From Vanilla planifolia (Eukaryota > Streptophyta > Magnoliopsida > Asparagales > Orchidaceae): 64,000 nt of DNA. Made by a program: the position numbers and the translations under genes. Below, one piece after another: positions 33,203-46,102 of the stretch. The stretch lies in contig CM043869.1 of the NCBI GenBank assembly GCA_023846275.1, positions 18,943,501 to 19,007,500 on the forward strand, read 5' to 3'. The stretch's first letter is position 1, and the number at the start of each line of letters is the position of its first letter. The notes under the pieces are model-generated. The model was not told the DNA's origin. It saw only the letters and a list, made by a program, of their open reading frames with translations, and did no database searches.

Positions 33203-34688
33203 TGTGTGTGTGTGCATGTGTAAGTGTGTTTATGTGTGTATATGAGTGTGCATATGTGTACACCTTCATGTTTGTGTGTGTTTGTGAGTTTGTGTGCATG
33301 TGAGTGAGTGTATGTGTGTGTGTGTGCGTGCATGCGAGTATGCTTGTGTGAGGATGTTGGTGCATGTGTGTGTGCATATTTGTTTGTGTGTATGTGTGTG
33401 ATGTGTTCCTGTTTGTGTGTGTGTGCATGTTCGTAATTATTCATGTGTGTGTATGTGCATGTGCTTGTATGTATGTACGTATTTTTGTGTGCATATATGT
33501 GTGTGTTTGTGTGGTTATGTGTGAGTAAGTGCATGTGATTCTATATGTGTTTGTGTAGGTCCATGCCTATGTTTACCTAAGTGTGTATGTGTGTATGCAT
33601 TTCTGTATTTATGTGTGGGTTTGCATATATATGGGTGTGTGTGTATATATAGATGTGCTTGTGTGAGTGTGTATGCCTATGGTAAGTTTATGTGCATGTG
33701 TGTTCATGTGTATGTATGTTCATGTGAATATAAGTGTGCTTGTGTTTATGGATGTGCATGTATGTGTGCTTGAGTGTGTGCATGAGTAAGGGTATGCATG
33801 TGTGTGTAGGTTGTCCACACATGCATGTGTTCATATTTGTTTACATATGAGTGCATGCATGTATGGAAGTGTGCGTGCATTTACACATTTGTGTCTATGT
33901 GTGTGTATGTGTGTGAGTGTGTATGCATCCTTGTGCATTGGTGTTTGGGTGTGTGTGTAATCACTAGTGCATGAGTGTCGGTTTGTGTGTGCATGCTTGT
34001 GTGTTTTTACAGGCATGTGTGCACATACAAGTGGGCATGTGCATGAGTGCATGTATGCATGAGTGTGTGTGTGTTTGTATTCAATTATGTGTCTTGATGT
34101 GCATGTGTGTGCGTATTTGTGCATGCTTGTGCTTTTGTATGTGTGTGCATGTACATTTGTGTGCATTTGTGTGTGTTCATGTGCATGCACATATGTGATC
34201 ATGTGTGTGGACATGCATGTGTACATGTGTGAGAGCTTGTGTGTGCATGCATGTGTGTTTACCTGTATAGGTGCATACGTTTGTCTGAATGTGCATGCAT
34301 GCACATTTAGATGTGTGTGCACGGGTGTCCATGTGTGTGTACGTGTATATTTTTTGTGTGCTTGTGTATGTTGTGTGTATGCTTTTATATATATATATAT
34401 ATGTGTGTGTGCATATGTGCTTGTGCACTTGTTTGTTGTGTTTGTGTGCTTGTGTGTGCATATGTTTGTGTGCATGTGTGTGTTTGTGTATGTTTTCTGG
34501 CATATGTGTACAAGTGCATGTGTAGGGGTGTGTTTGCATATACTTGAATTAGTGTGTGCGTTTATGCACTTGTGTGTATATGTTTGCATATGTGTGCATG
34601 TGCATGTGCATGCTTGTGAACATTTATGTGTGTGAGTGTGCATGTAGGTGTGTGCATTGACATACATGTATATGTGTGTATGCATGTG
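32990..34688 (+). repeat. TG-rich array, left block
   Basis: Imperfect (TG)n-derived sequence with interspersed CATG, TATG, TTTG and GAGTG words and G+T dominance on the + strand. The long HTHT and VCVC frames on both strands are by-products of the dinucleotide repeat. It ends exactly at the start of the solo LTR and resumes at its other end. Confidence 0.93.
33124..33199 (+). repeat. Compound (AT)n(TG)n microsatellite
   Basis: An uninterrupted AT run of about 27 nt passes directly into a TG run of about 49 nt. A shorter TA-to-TG transition occurs at 34,385-34,410. Confidence 0.95.
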
Positions 34689-35192
34689 TGTAACAGTCTT
34701 ATTTTTTTCTTTATTTTATTTTTTGTTGAAAGAGCTCTTTCAGAAGAGTTTAACGGTGTTTAGTTTGTAATTTTTGGAGTTCTAAGGAATAAATTATGAA
34801 TTTTTAAAGATTTGGATATATTTGTAATATTGAGGATATATTTGTATTTTTGTAAATGTCGATATAGTTCAATTCATTTTGGTGGAAGATATATTTGTAA
34901 ATTTAAAGTTGTTGGCTACCCTGGATATATATGCAATTTAGGAATTTCGGCGCATGTTTATTTCTTCGGGCGGAGGATATATGTGCAAATAAAACATTAG
35001 GAAGGGGTAATATGCAAAATGCGGTTCACGAACCTGGTTTCGACAATGATTATAAAAGCCAAAGTAGGGTGCATATGAAAAGCACTTCTGCGAATACTGA
35101 CTGCGGGAAAGGGTTGCCGGAGCGCACGGAGTGCAAGGATTTCCATGATGGCTGGCAAGGATTTCGTAAGGCCTTCTGTAAGTGTGTGAGAG

Positions 35193-35462
35193 TTTCGACA
35201 ATCGCCGCCATGTAGAATTTTCGGCATGCAACAGTGACTACGGCGAGAATTCCGTAAATACGAGATTCCAGCAGCCTCTGGCGTGCTCTTTAACGAATTT
35301 CTAGCATGCAACAGTGACTGCGGTGGGAATTTCGTAAATATGAGATTCTAGAAGCTGCCGTCGTGTTCTTCGACGAATTTGTGGCATTCAATAGTGAATG
35401 CGGCGAGAACTCCGTAAATACGAGATTTCGACAGCCGCCACCGTGCTCTTCGAGGAATTTCC
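35193..35462 (+). repeat. 80-bp tandem repeat (three copies plus a partial) in the solo LTR
   Basis: GGCATGCAACAGTGAC starts copies at 35,223, 35,303 and, with changes, 35,383. Each continues with CGGCGAGAA-like, CCGTAAATACGAGATT and CGTGCTCTT(C/T)(G/A)A words. A partial unit precedes them from about 35,193. The exact 80-bp period is not a multiple of three, so it is not a protein repeat. Confidence 0.88.
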
Positions 35463-36209
35463 GGCTGGAGAAGAATTCTGAGGTAAGAATTTGTTTGCTT
35501 TGTTGTCGGGGTTGTTTAGGTTTTTTGGTGAGCGACGGAGATCGAGAGGGGTTGATTTGGTCGACGGGAGTCGCAAGAGGTCTCGAATTTTGTCGACGAA
35601 ATATTTCGGTTTCATCGATGAGAGAGAGATGCACAGGAACCCGTCCAGACCTTGGACTGGGACGCGCTGTTGAATCGGGTGCGTTGGCGCGGGCGGTCCA
35701 GCGCTGAAGGAAGCCAACAGCCAAATTAAGGGATTTTGGGAATTTTAGAAAACACGTTTTGGAAGCCATTTGGGAAAACTTTTAGAAAGTAGAATTTTTA
35801 ACTTTTTGGGAACAACTTTTAGAAAGCAACTTTTGGCTAATAAGCATATTTTAACTTGATTATGTTTGTATTATGGGCTTGTAGGACATCAAGAAAAAAA
35901 ATTAGAAGTGGGAAAGAAAATTTGGTACAGTAAATTCAGGTAGATAAATTCCTAACCCTGTGATGTAACATATTATTATATATTTTTACATGATTTTTCT
36001 TACTGTCACAGTATTTTGATTGTTGCATATGCTACATATTAATATTGTTACATTTGATAAAGAAAGAAACAATATGATACCATATGTTAAAATAAAAAAG
36101 GAAGAATCAATATGGAACGAAAGGTTTTTTGACATGGTACAATTATCTGGATTGATGTTTGGAAAATGACAAATATAAAAATGGGATTTTCAAAGAACAT
36201 TATCTTCAC

Positions 36210-36411
36210 CACTAGGCCCAGCGTGTTGGATCGCAATCGATCTTCGGATTAGATCTGCCTAGTGTTATGTGCTATGACTCCATGATGATTACACCAGGCC
36301 CAGCGTGTTGGATCGCAAGGTATGGTACCATACCTGCTTGATGACACTAGGCCCAGTGTGTTGGATCGTAGGGTATCGATCTTCGGATCAGATATCTGCC
36401 TAGTGTTATGT
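36210..36411 (+). repeat. Hairpin-ended repeat modules in the solo LTR
   Basis: CACTAGGCCCAGCGTGTTGG or close variants start at 36,210, 36,292 and 36,345. The first and third modules run to a GCCTAGTG word (36,257-36,264 and 36,398-36,405) that is the reverse complement of the opening CACTAGGC. Each module could therefore fold back, with GATCTTCGGAT in the middle. Confidence 0.8.
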
Positions 36412-36503
36412 ATTTGGTTGGATGCCAGTTAGAGGTTATTTATTGATAATGATTGGATCCAAAGGATAATGAGTCAAAGAGAATTAGGCTAACTAATAAC
36501 ACA

Positions 36504-36512
36504 CTATATAAG
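36504..36512 (+). promoter_or_regulatory. TATA box of the solo LTR
   Basis: CTATATAAG lies about 450 bp before the LTR end and about 150 bp before an AATAAA, as expected for U3 and R. Confidence 0.5.
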
Positions 36513-36955
36513 AAACTGACATTTCTTTTGGTTTTTCATCTGGCATTATATATGACATCGGGTATGGTTTTAGCTTGATGCATATGATTCATTTTTACTA
36601 TTGATCTCTTTTTTATACTTGGTTAGTTATTGTGATTTATCTACTGAGATTTATAATAAAATCTCATTTAGTGCTTACATCATAGGTTATGCAACCACTG
36701 TACTGAGAGATAGGAATGGTGCAACAACAGAAGAGCCATTTTCACGAGAAGTGTGAGAGATGGAAGGTTTTGGTTTGATTAAATTTAAAAAAAAACAGGT
36801 TCTTGTTTATATACTTATGATTTTGGAGTTGGTGTTCGTCTGATCATCGGGTCTCCACTTGAGTTTTGTTCTGTGTCTTCACTTAGATGTTGTATCTCGT
36901 GACTCTGATGATAATTTTGTTATCTAGAGGTATTTGGTGAGGTGGGGGCTTGACA

Positions 36956-37735
36956 TTGTGAGTCTGTGTGTTCATGTCTATGTATGTGCATGCATGTGTG
37001 TATATGTCTGTGTGTACATGTGTGAGTGTTTGTATGTTTGTGCATATTTGTGTCCATGTTCATATATGCGTTCATGCACATGTATGTAAGTATATTTGTA
37101 TGTGTGTGTGTTTGTGTATGTGTGCATGTTTTTGTATGTGTGTGTGTGTGCATGTGCATGCGTGTGCATGTGTGCAGCTTGTGTGTTTGTGTGTGTATGC
37201 ATGTGTGTTTGTGTGATGACTATTCATGTGCAAGTGTGTTCCTATATGTGTACGTGTGTGGGCTTGTGTGTGTGTGTTGTTGTTGTTGTTGTGTTTGTGT
37301 GCCTTGCTTGTTCCTATATGGATGTGCATGTGTGAGAATGTTTATGCATGTGTAACAGTAAGGTCTGCATGACTATACATGTACGATTATGTGTAGCGTG
37401 TAAGCATTTGTGTATGTGTGTGTGTGCATTTGTTGTGAGTGCTTGCGCGTGTGTGTGTATGCACGTGTGTGTGCATGTGTCTATTTTTGTGTATTCAATT
37501 GCATATGTGTGCATGTGTGCATATGTGTGTTTGTGTGTGTGTGCACATGCATGCATTTGTTCGCACTAGTGTGTGTGCGTATGAGCATGTGTGTGTGTGT
37601 GCATATGTATGGTTGTGTGCATGTGTGCATTGGTGCATGCATGCATCTGAGTGTGCATGCTTAAGTGGGTGGTTGTATGTTTTGTGTGGGTGCATGTAGA
37701 TGTGTGTATGTGCATGTCCATGTTCATATGTGCTT

Positions 37736-37767
<32 letters not shown>

Positions 37768-37898
37768 ATGCGTATGTGCGTGCATGTGTATTTTGTGTTT
37801 GTGCATACATGCTTGCATGCAAGTGCACATGCATGTGTGAGTTTATGCACGTGTGCTATTGTGTGTGGAGACGTGTGTGAATGTATGTGTGAGCATAT
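36956..37898 (+). repeat. TG-rich array, middle block
   Basis: Same imperfect TG/CATG composition and strand bias as the left block. It runs from the solo LTR end to the start of the Copia fossil. It includes a short (GTT)n run near 37,276-37,291 and a (TG)n run at about 37,739-37,768. Confidence 0.93.
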
Positions 37899-40737
37899 TG
37901 AAGTAAGGTTAACAAAAGGGAGGAGGTGAATTGCTACAAATAAAATTTTACTTTCTTACAAAATATTTTAGAAAATATTTAAAATAATTTTTAATATGGT
38001 TTAAAAAATATATAAAGTTGATTTTATACAAATTTTAATTTTTATTTTAAAACATATTTAGTTTTATAAAAATTATGTAATTAAAAAATAAACAATAATT
38101 AAAAATGTGCATGATCAATTTAAGTGGTTCAGCTTGTAAAACAAGTCTACGTCCACCCCCGGCTAAAACTAAGCCAAAACAAACACAATATAATCCTTTC
38201 ACCAAAAAATGGGTAGGCTAATGTCTAATAACAGACAAACAATTGAGACAGGCTATAACGACCTTATAATAAAATCAACAAAATAGGCTATAAGAGCCTT
38301 ATAACAAATGATAATAAAATAAAAATATTCGGTAACATAAAATCAAAATTAATATCAATAGAATCTTAGCTTAATGAAATGATTAAAGAGACACAAGTAT
38401 TTTAATTAAATCAATTAATAATAAAGAAATTGACTACTTAGCTGATTTGTGATAGAAAAGAATTTCAATGAGTGAATGATGTAGCAAGGTGTGGAACAAC
38501 GAAATGGGAACTGGCGACTAATAGCTTGAATATTCTTGCATGAAATATTTTTATCACATAAAAATTTCTCCCTCTAATTTCTTACAAAAATCTCTTATTT
38601 ATAGGCAATATATAATGGCTAAAACTACTTACCAAACACTTTTTTTTGTCATTACAATTTTCACAATATTTTAATTAAGAAATTAACAAAAAAAATCTCT
38701 AACGGCTAAAATAGTCGTTGTGTAGGTGCCATTATGTTGAAACGCTTTAGGACAGATCGATCACAAAACTTGCATCGTTAAACGGATGCAATCGAATCCA
38801 TGCCTTTAGAAATATAAAATTGATCTAGATCGTTAGATCTTAATCAAATCTAAGAATAAGATTTAACTTTTCGTGTGGATAAAATTTGGACAGTGTGATA
38901 GCAAAATTATATTATCAGATGGCTGATAAAATTACCACTTTTGAAAAATGTGGAAAAATGTGATACAACGATAATTTTTTGAATGAAATGCAAGGTTTAA
39001 TGAATCACATTACTCCTGCAATTCTAGAGTTCATAGTGCAAAAAAAGTGTTTTTAGTCTCACATTGCATGTTTGCTCTGTTGTTTTCTTCATATAAAGAT
39101 TTTTGTAACGTTTATACACTGCCGAATAATTGGGTTGGCTGCCCCTTGCAAAGTTCAAGTATTAATCACCCGTGTGACCAGCTACATATACTTTATTTGA
39201 TTTACATAAGTTGGATTAATGACTCGATAAAAAATGTAATGATTTAGGATTGATTATTGAAAATGTTCGATGTACCAAACCCTGTTTAGAATTAGTTACT
39301 ACTATATTGTAGCGATTCACTATAGTGACCCGATTGGTTTAGACATTAATTGCTTATATGAATGGGTTATGTTGAAATTTATTTATCAAAGTTTATATTC
39401 ACAATATTTGATTTTAATTATCAGATTTCAAAACCCAAACTATTTTGGGTTTAACACATTTTTATGTAACTAGTTTACTACTTTTGTTTGCTATCCACAC
39501 AAAAGTAAGAAATTTTGAATGAATATTAGTTTTAATCCTATAAGTGTGTGAAGTATATCTAGGTTGCATGCAATAGTGGCATGTAAGCTTATGATTAAAA
39601 CAATGTAAAATATCAACTTGCAAAGTTTTAAAATCACTAAATTCTTTAACTAATGATGCATGCTAACTCAACTTTTTTGTTTTAAATCATCATTGGCTTT
39701 TTTCATATTTTTTAAATAAATGTTAGTGTTTTCTCTAATTTGTTCATAATGACCTAGATATTCACTATGTTTTTTTTAACTTTTTCTATTTTTTTATCCA
39801 AATTTTGAAACTTTTTGCAAATATAAAGTATTAGTTTTGCTAATTTTTCTTTGGAGAAATTTACTTCTTTACTTGAAGATGAACTCTCTTCTTCCTCTTC
39901 TTCTCTGACCATCATATAAAATAATCCTTCATTGTTTTCTCCCTTGTCACTTATATTTGTTTCTTCTGAAATCAGTCCAAGCTATTTTGAATGCTTTCTT
40001 ATTCTTATTATTCTTACTTTTTTTTCTTAGAATTTTTATTTTTATACTTTCCTATAATAATTACAAACTTTAGATAATCTTTTAGGAATTACAACAATAC
40101 CATTATCATTAGTTGATGCCTCTTCTAAAATGTCATCCTCCATCTTCAATGTTTTTGATTATAAGTTCTTCTTTGTGTTGTTCTTCTCAACTAATTCTTC
40201 TTTTTTTTCTCCTCTCTATTTCTAGCTCATTTGTCATAAGCTCACCCATCAAGTCATCTAATGTCATCATGAAAATATTATTAGCTATCTTGATAATAGT
40301 GGTCAATAGATCATAGTCTTTGGGTAAAATTCTAAGAATTTTCTTCACTTATTCATTCATGCAAATTGGCTTTGCCAAACTGGCAAGTAGATTATTAATA
40401 TTAGTAAATATTATAAATATGCTTTTAATGGATTCATTTGTAAGTATCCTAAATAACTCATAATCATGCATTATCATGTTTATTTTATTTTTTTAACTAA
40501 AGAGATTCCTTCATACTTCATATGTTACTTCTATTTTATGTTAAATTTCATGAGTTGTTTCTAAATTTATATTTCTATTAAATTCATTAACATTCAATTC
40601 ACAATGTAGAATATTTATTGCCTTATTACTTAATTAAACTTTATAGTTTTTACTATTATTCATTTCATAAAAAGCTTTATGTACAAAAGTACGTTGTACA
40701 ATTTTCTTAGCAGAAAAATCAAATGAAACTTACATCA
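37899..40737 (-). mobile_element. Ty1/copia fossil, minus strand (LTR plus gag-like part)
   Basis: The low-coordinate end is an LTR in minus orientation. Read on that strand it ends with CAATTCACCTCC and carries GGGGGTGGACGTAGAC and GAACCACTTAAA. It has TATAAATA at 38,596-38,603 and the GCAATGTGAGACTAAAAA word also present in the 20.7-22.5 kb LTR. It starts at about 37,899 and reaches at least 39,070. From about 40,720 down to about 39,600 the minus strand resembles a Copia gag (UBN2 type), with text like RILPKDYDLL and MTLDDLMGELMTNELEIERR, then a Lys-rich stretch. No pol part or second LTR was recognised. It is broken in many places and old. TG-rich array lies on both sides. Confidence 0.72.
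38596..38603 (-). promoter_or_regulatory. TATA box of the Copia fossil LTR
   Basis: TATAAATA on the minus strand (CCTATAAATAAGAG), at the position equivalent to the TATA box of the related LTR at 20.7-22.5 kb. Confidence 0.55.
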
Positions 40738-42852
40738 ATTCCCATATGTCTATGTGTGTATGATCCTATGCATGTGAGTGTTTTGCATGTATGTGTGTAT
40801 GAGTTGGTGCATGTGCATGTGTGTAAGCATGTGTGTGTTTGTCAGCATGTGCATGTGTGTAATCATGTGTATATGTATGTGTGTGCTAGTGTGTGTGAAG
40901 TTTGTATTTTTTGGAGTACATATGTGTATTTGTGTGCGCAAGTGCACATGTGCACGTATGAGCATATGTTTGTATATTTGTGTCTGCATTTGTTTATGCC
41001 TGTGTGTATGTGTGTATTTGTATATGCACATGTATATATGTGTGTGACTGTGAGTGCATGTGTGTATATATATTTTTGTGTGCATATGCATTCATGTGTA
41101 TATGTGTACATGTGCCTATGCACACATTTATGTATGAGTGTGTGCATGTGTGTATGCATCTGTGTGTATGTGGGTATGTGTACATTTATACGAGTATGTG
41201 TACGTGCATGAGTGTATGTATATGTTATTGGGTGTGTGTGTGTTTGTGTGTATGGTTGTGTGTGTGCATGTATTATTGTTTGTGTGTGTGTACACATGTT
41301 TGTGTGTATGCATAGCCATGTGTGAGTGTATCATTTTGTGTGTGTGTGTGCATGTAGTTTAGTATATACGTGGGTGTATTTGTGTTCATGTGTCTGCGTG
41401 CATGTGTATGTGTATGGATACACGTGTGCATGTGTCTTTGTAGGTGTGTGTGCATGAATATGCACATGAATATGTGTGCATGTGGGTACAAGTTCTCTTT
41501 GTATGAGTGCATATATGTTTGCATAAGTGCATGAATTTGTGCATGCATGCACATGCATGTGTGTGCGTGTAAGTATTGCATGCATGTATATGCATGTGTG
41601 TGTGCATTTACACATGTTTGTATGTGTACATATTAAATCTTTGTGTATGGGTGAGTATGTGTAGGTGTGTGCACCTACATGATTGTTTGCAAGTCTGTGC
41701 ACATACATTTGTGTTTGTTTGTGCATTTTGTATAGGTGCATGCATGTGGACATGAGCGTTTCTATGGGTGCATGAGTGCATGTGTCTATATACATAAGTG
41801 TGCATATGTGCGTGCTTGCATGCACATGTTTGCATACTTGTCCATGTATATGTATATGTGCATGTGCTTATGTGAATGACTATGCATGTGTGTGCACGTA
41901 TGTGTGTTTGTGTATATGTTTGCATGTGTGATCGTGTATGAGTGCACGTCGATGTGCATGTGCTTGTGCAAATGTGTTAGTCTGTATTTAAGTGTGTGCA
42001 TACTTATGCAAGTGCATGTGCATTTGTGTGTGCATGGGTATGCATGTTTGTGTATTTGTGTGTATGCATATGTGTTTGTTTGTGCTCTTGTATGTGTGTA
42101 TTTGTGGATGTGTGTGTGTGTTCTTTTATGGATATGTCTATGTCTGTGTGCTTGTTTGTGTGCCTATTTATGTGTTTATGTAGGTGTGTGTCTATGTGTG
42201 TACCCTGTTTGTGTAATTGTATGTGCATGTGTATTTGTGAATGTGTGTGCATGTTTGTGTGGGCACTATCATGTTTGTTTGTGTGTGCTTGTGTGCATAT
42301 GTCTATCCTTTCGCATGTGTGTGTCTATGTGTGTTTGTGGATGACTGTGTGTGTGTGTGTGCATGTATTTATGTTTTTTTTGTTGGCATGTACTTGTAAG
42401 AATGTGTGTATTTATTCTTGTATGTGTCTTTACGTGTTCATGCATGTGTGCATGTGTGTGTGTGTTTGTGTGCTTGTGTGTTTGTGTATGTATGTATGCC
42501 TATGCATGTGCTAGTGTTTGTACATGCACGAGTGTGCATGCCTATGTGCATATGTGTGCATTCTTGTGATAATGTATGTGTGTGTGCATCATTTGTGCAT
42601 GTGTGTGTGAGTGTACATATGTTTGTGCAGGTATGTGCTTGCATGACTCTGCATGTGTGTGTGTGTGATTGCTTATGCATGCTTGTGTATTTGCATGTGC
42701 CTATGTATGTGTCTATGCATGTGCATGTTTATATGCGTGTGGCTTGTCTGTCTACTTAGATGCACATGTGCATGTATGTGAGTGTGTGCAAACATGTTTA
42801 TGTGTATGCATGTGCAAGTGTTTGTGAATGTACGTGCTTACCAACATATGTG

Positions 42853-43054
42853 CATGCACACACACATGCATACACACATGCACATACAAATGTATACACA
42901 CAAAGATTCACACAAACATACCTACAAACACATGCAAACACTTGCACACACACACACACACACAAACACACTTAAAAATGCCCACACACAAATGTACATG
43001 TGTATCCATGCACACAAATGCCTGCATACACACACAAACGCACATGCATGTATG
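42853..43054 (-). repeat. Strand-flipped (CA-rich) block inside the TG-rich array
   Basis: For about 200 bp the + strand turns from TG-rich to CA-rich (ACACACATGCATACACACATG and so on), then reverts through CACATGCATGTATGCACG. The words are the reverse complements of those in the rest of the array, so this looks like a small inversion. Confidence 0.85.
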
Positions 43055-45099
43055 CACGTGGGTGTGTGCATGTGGAGGCATTGTCATGCATCTGTTTGCG
43101 TATATGTGTGTGAGTGTGTGTGCATGGTATTGTTGTGTGTATGTGTGTGAGTAATTTTGTGTATATTAGTGTAAGCATATGTGTGCTTTTCTACATGCAT
43201 TTGTGTTTGTGTACATGTGTGAGTGGGTTTGTGCACATGTATCTATTTGCCCTATGCATGTGTGTGCTTATGTGCATGTATGCATAAGTGTATGTGTGTG
43301 CATTAATGTGTGCATGTGTGTATATGTATGTGTGCATTTGTTCATGTCTACATGTACATGCATTCATGTGTGCTTGTCTTATGCAAGTGTGTAAGTGTGC
43401 ATGAGTATGCTTGTTCGTGCATGTGTGCATGTGTGTGCTTGTGCGTGTGCATGAATGTGCTCACGTGTGTGTAGTTTTAGGTATGCATGTGTGTGCTTGT
43501 GCATGTGCATACTTATATGAGTGCGTATGCATGTGCATGTCTTTGTGAGTGTGTAGGTGCGTGGGTCCAGATTTGTGTATGTGTGTGTTTTCATACATGT
43601 GTGCATGTCTGCTTGCATGTGTATGCATGTGTGTCTATGTGCTTATTTGTGAGTGCATGTGTGTGAGTGTGTACTTGCATGCAAGGAAGTGTGTACATAT
43701 GTGCATGAGAATGTGTCTGCATGTATGTATGCATGTATACGCATGTGCACATGTATGCATGTGTTTGTTTATGTTTGTTTATGGTCTTGTGTCTGTATGT
43801 GTGTCTGTGCATGTTTGCAAGTAGGTGTGTGAGCAAAAGTGTGTGTGTGTGCACGTGTGTGATTCCATGTGCACATGTATGTATGCATGTTTTTATTTGT
43901 GGGTGTGTATATATGTGCACAAGTATGTGCATGTGTGCATGCATGAATGCATGTGTGAATTTGTATGTTTATGCTTGTGTTTGTGTGTGTTCAGTGTGTG
44001 TGTGTGTGGGAACATGGTTATGCTGGAGTAAGTGCTTATATGTATGAGTGTATGTGTTGGTGTGTTTGTGAAGGAGCATGCATTTCTGTATGTATGTTTG
44101 TGTTCCTATGCATATATTCATGTGCGTGTGTGTGTATGAGTATGTGTTTGCATGTGCGTATGTGTGCGTGTGTATATGTGTGCATGTGAGTGTGCTTCTA
44201 TGTGTGTGAGTACATGCACACGAGCATGTATGTGTGTTGTTATGCTTACAGTATGCATGTATGTGTATATGCTTATGTGCATGAACATATGCATGTGTGT
44301 GTATGATTATGTGTGTTTGTATATGTGTAGGTGAGCTTGTGTGTGTGTTTATGCATGCATGTGTGCCTATTTTTATATGTGTATATATCAATGCATATTT
44401 ATGCTTGTGTGCATGTGCATGTGGATGTGCATATGAGTGGCTCTGTGAGTGCATGCATGTACATGTGTGTGGAAGTTTATGTGCAAATGTGTATGTGTGT
44501 ACGTGTGTTTCTGGAGGTGTTTGTATTTGGGTGTGTGAGTGTGTGTGCATGCATGCATATGTGTTTGTGTATGTGCATGTGCACACATGTTCTTGAGTGA
44601 GTCAGTGGGTGTGTGTGTTCATATGTGTGGTTGTGTGTGTGCTTTTGTGTGTATATGTGCATTCATGCTAGTGTGTATGTGTGTATGCACCCACATGTGG
44701 GTTTGTGGGTGCATGTGCATAAGTGCATGTTATGTGTGTGTGTGTAGATTCATGTGTCTAGGCATATCTTTGTACATTTGTGTGCTCATGTGTGCATATG
44801 TATGATTAAGTGTGTGCATGTGCACATGTGTGCATGTCTATGTGCATGCATACTTGTGTGCATATTTGTTTGTGCATGTTTGTGTGCATCCATATGCCTG
44901 TGCGTGTGCTTGTGTAAATGTGTGTGTGTGTGTGTGCATGTGCATGTATGTGCTTAAATGTGTGCATAATTTTGTGTGTACATGATCATGTCTGTGCGTG
45001 CACATGTCTATGTGCACGTGTGTATATGTGAGTGTGCGTGAGTACATGTGTGTCTGTGTGCATGTGCTTACATGTGTGTGTATGTGCATGTGTGCTTGT

Positions 45100-45232
<133 letters not shown>

Positions 45233-46087
45233 CATGTGTTTGTGTACATATGCATGTATGTGGGTGTGCATAAACACGTGTGAATGTGGGCATGTGTGTG
45301 TGTGTATTTATTTTTGGGTTTGTATTTGAGCATATGTGCATCCGTGTAATTGTGTGATTGTGCATGTGTGTGTCTACATGACTGTGTGCTCGTGCTTATA
45401 GGTGCATGTGTGTGTATGTGCATGTATAGTTGTGAGGTTGTGTGCATGTGCACATTACCTGCATGTGTGTTAGCTGGCATGTACATATGTACCTATATGT
45501 GTGCATGTGTGTGTTTGTATGTATAGGCGCATGAGGGTGTAAGTGTGTGTGTAATTTGTTGCTTGTGTCTATGTGTATGTGCATGCATGTTGGTGCGTGT
45601 GCATTATGAGTTCATGTGTTTACTAGTGTGTGTACATGTGTATGTATGCTTGTTTGTGTCATTGTGCATGCATGTGTGTATGCCTGCACATGCATAGGTG
45701 CATGTTTATATGTGCATTTTTGCATATGTTTGTGTGTGTGCATGGGTGCACATGTATGGGCGGGTGTGTGTGTCTTTGTAAGCTTATGTGTGTATATGTG
45801 CATGTGCATACATGCATGTGTATGTATGTGTACATGTGTGTATACAAGTGCATATGTGTATGCATGTACGTGTTTGTGCATGTTTGTGTGAGCATACATC
45901 TATGTGTTTATGTGTATTTTTTTACACATGTTTGTAGGTATGTGCGTTTGCACCCGCTTGTGTGTATGGGGTACATGTTTGTTTGTGCTAGTGTGCACAT
46001 ACACGTAGGTGTGTGTAAGTTTATGTTTGTGCACATTGGCATTGTATGTGCCTATGTGTATATGTGTGCATATATGTGCGTGTGTGT

Positions 46088-46102
46088 GGGTGGGTGGGTG
46101 GG
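46088..46102 (+). other. G-quadruplex motif
   Basis: GGGTGGGTGGGTGGG: four runs of three G with single-T loops, the classic highly stable parallel G-quadruplex pattern. The wider array is G-rich on this strand but rarely has GGG. Confidence 0.85.

Larger units (their letters stand above)
34689..36955 (+). mobile_element. Solo LTR (about 2.27 kb), probably Ty3/gypsy type, inside the TG-rich array
   Basis: A TGTAACAG start and CTTGACA end give related terminal motifs. TG-rich array lies directly on both sides, with flanks ATGTG and TTGTG that could be a decayed 5-bp target duplication. It contains CTATATAAG at 36,504 and AATAAA at 36,655, fitting a U3-R-U5 layout. A GC-rich U3 part at 35,000-35,720 carries an 80-bp tandem repeat, and further modules lie at 36,210-36,411. 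No coding part or second LTR was seen. The family assignment rests on the end motifs only. It is younger than the array it interrupts. Confidence 0.75.

Noticed and set aside
33831-34685. A 284-codon minus-strand open frame (His/Thr/Cys-rich) and similar frames of 100-270 codons throughout 33-55 kb
   Set aside because: Alternating TG/CA sequence reads as Val-Cys or His-Thr in most frames and lacks TAA and TAG. Overlapping long frames on both strands are expected from the repeat alone.
42841-43054. Possible CRISPR-like regular repeats in the CA-rich block
   Set aside because: There are no constant repeats with unique spacers. It is strand-flipped simple repeat in a plant nuclear context.
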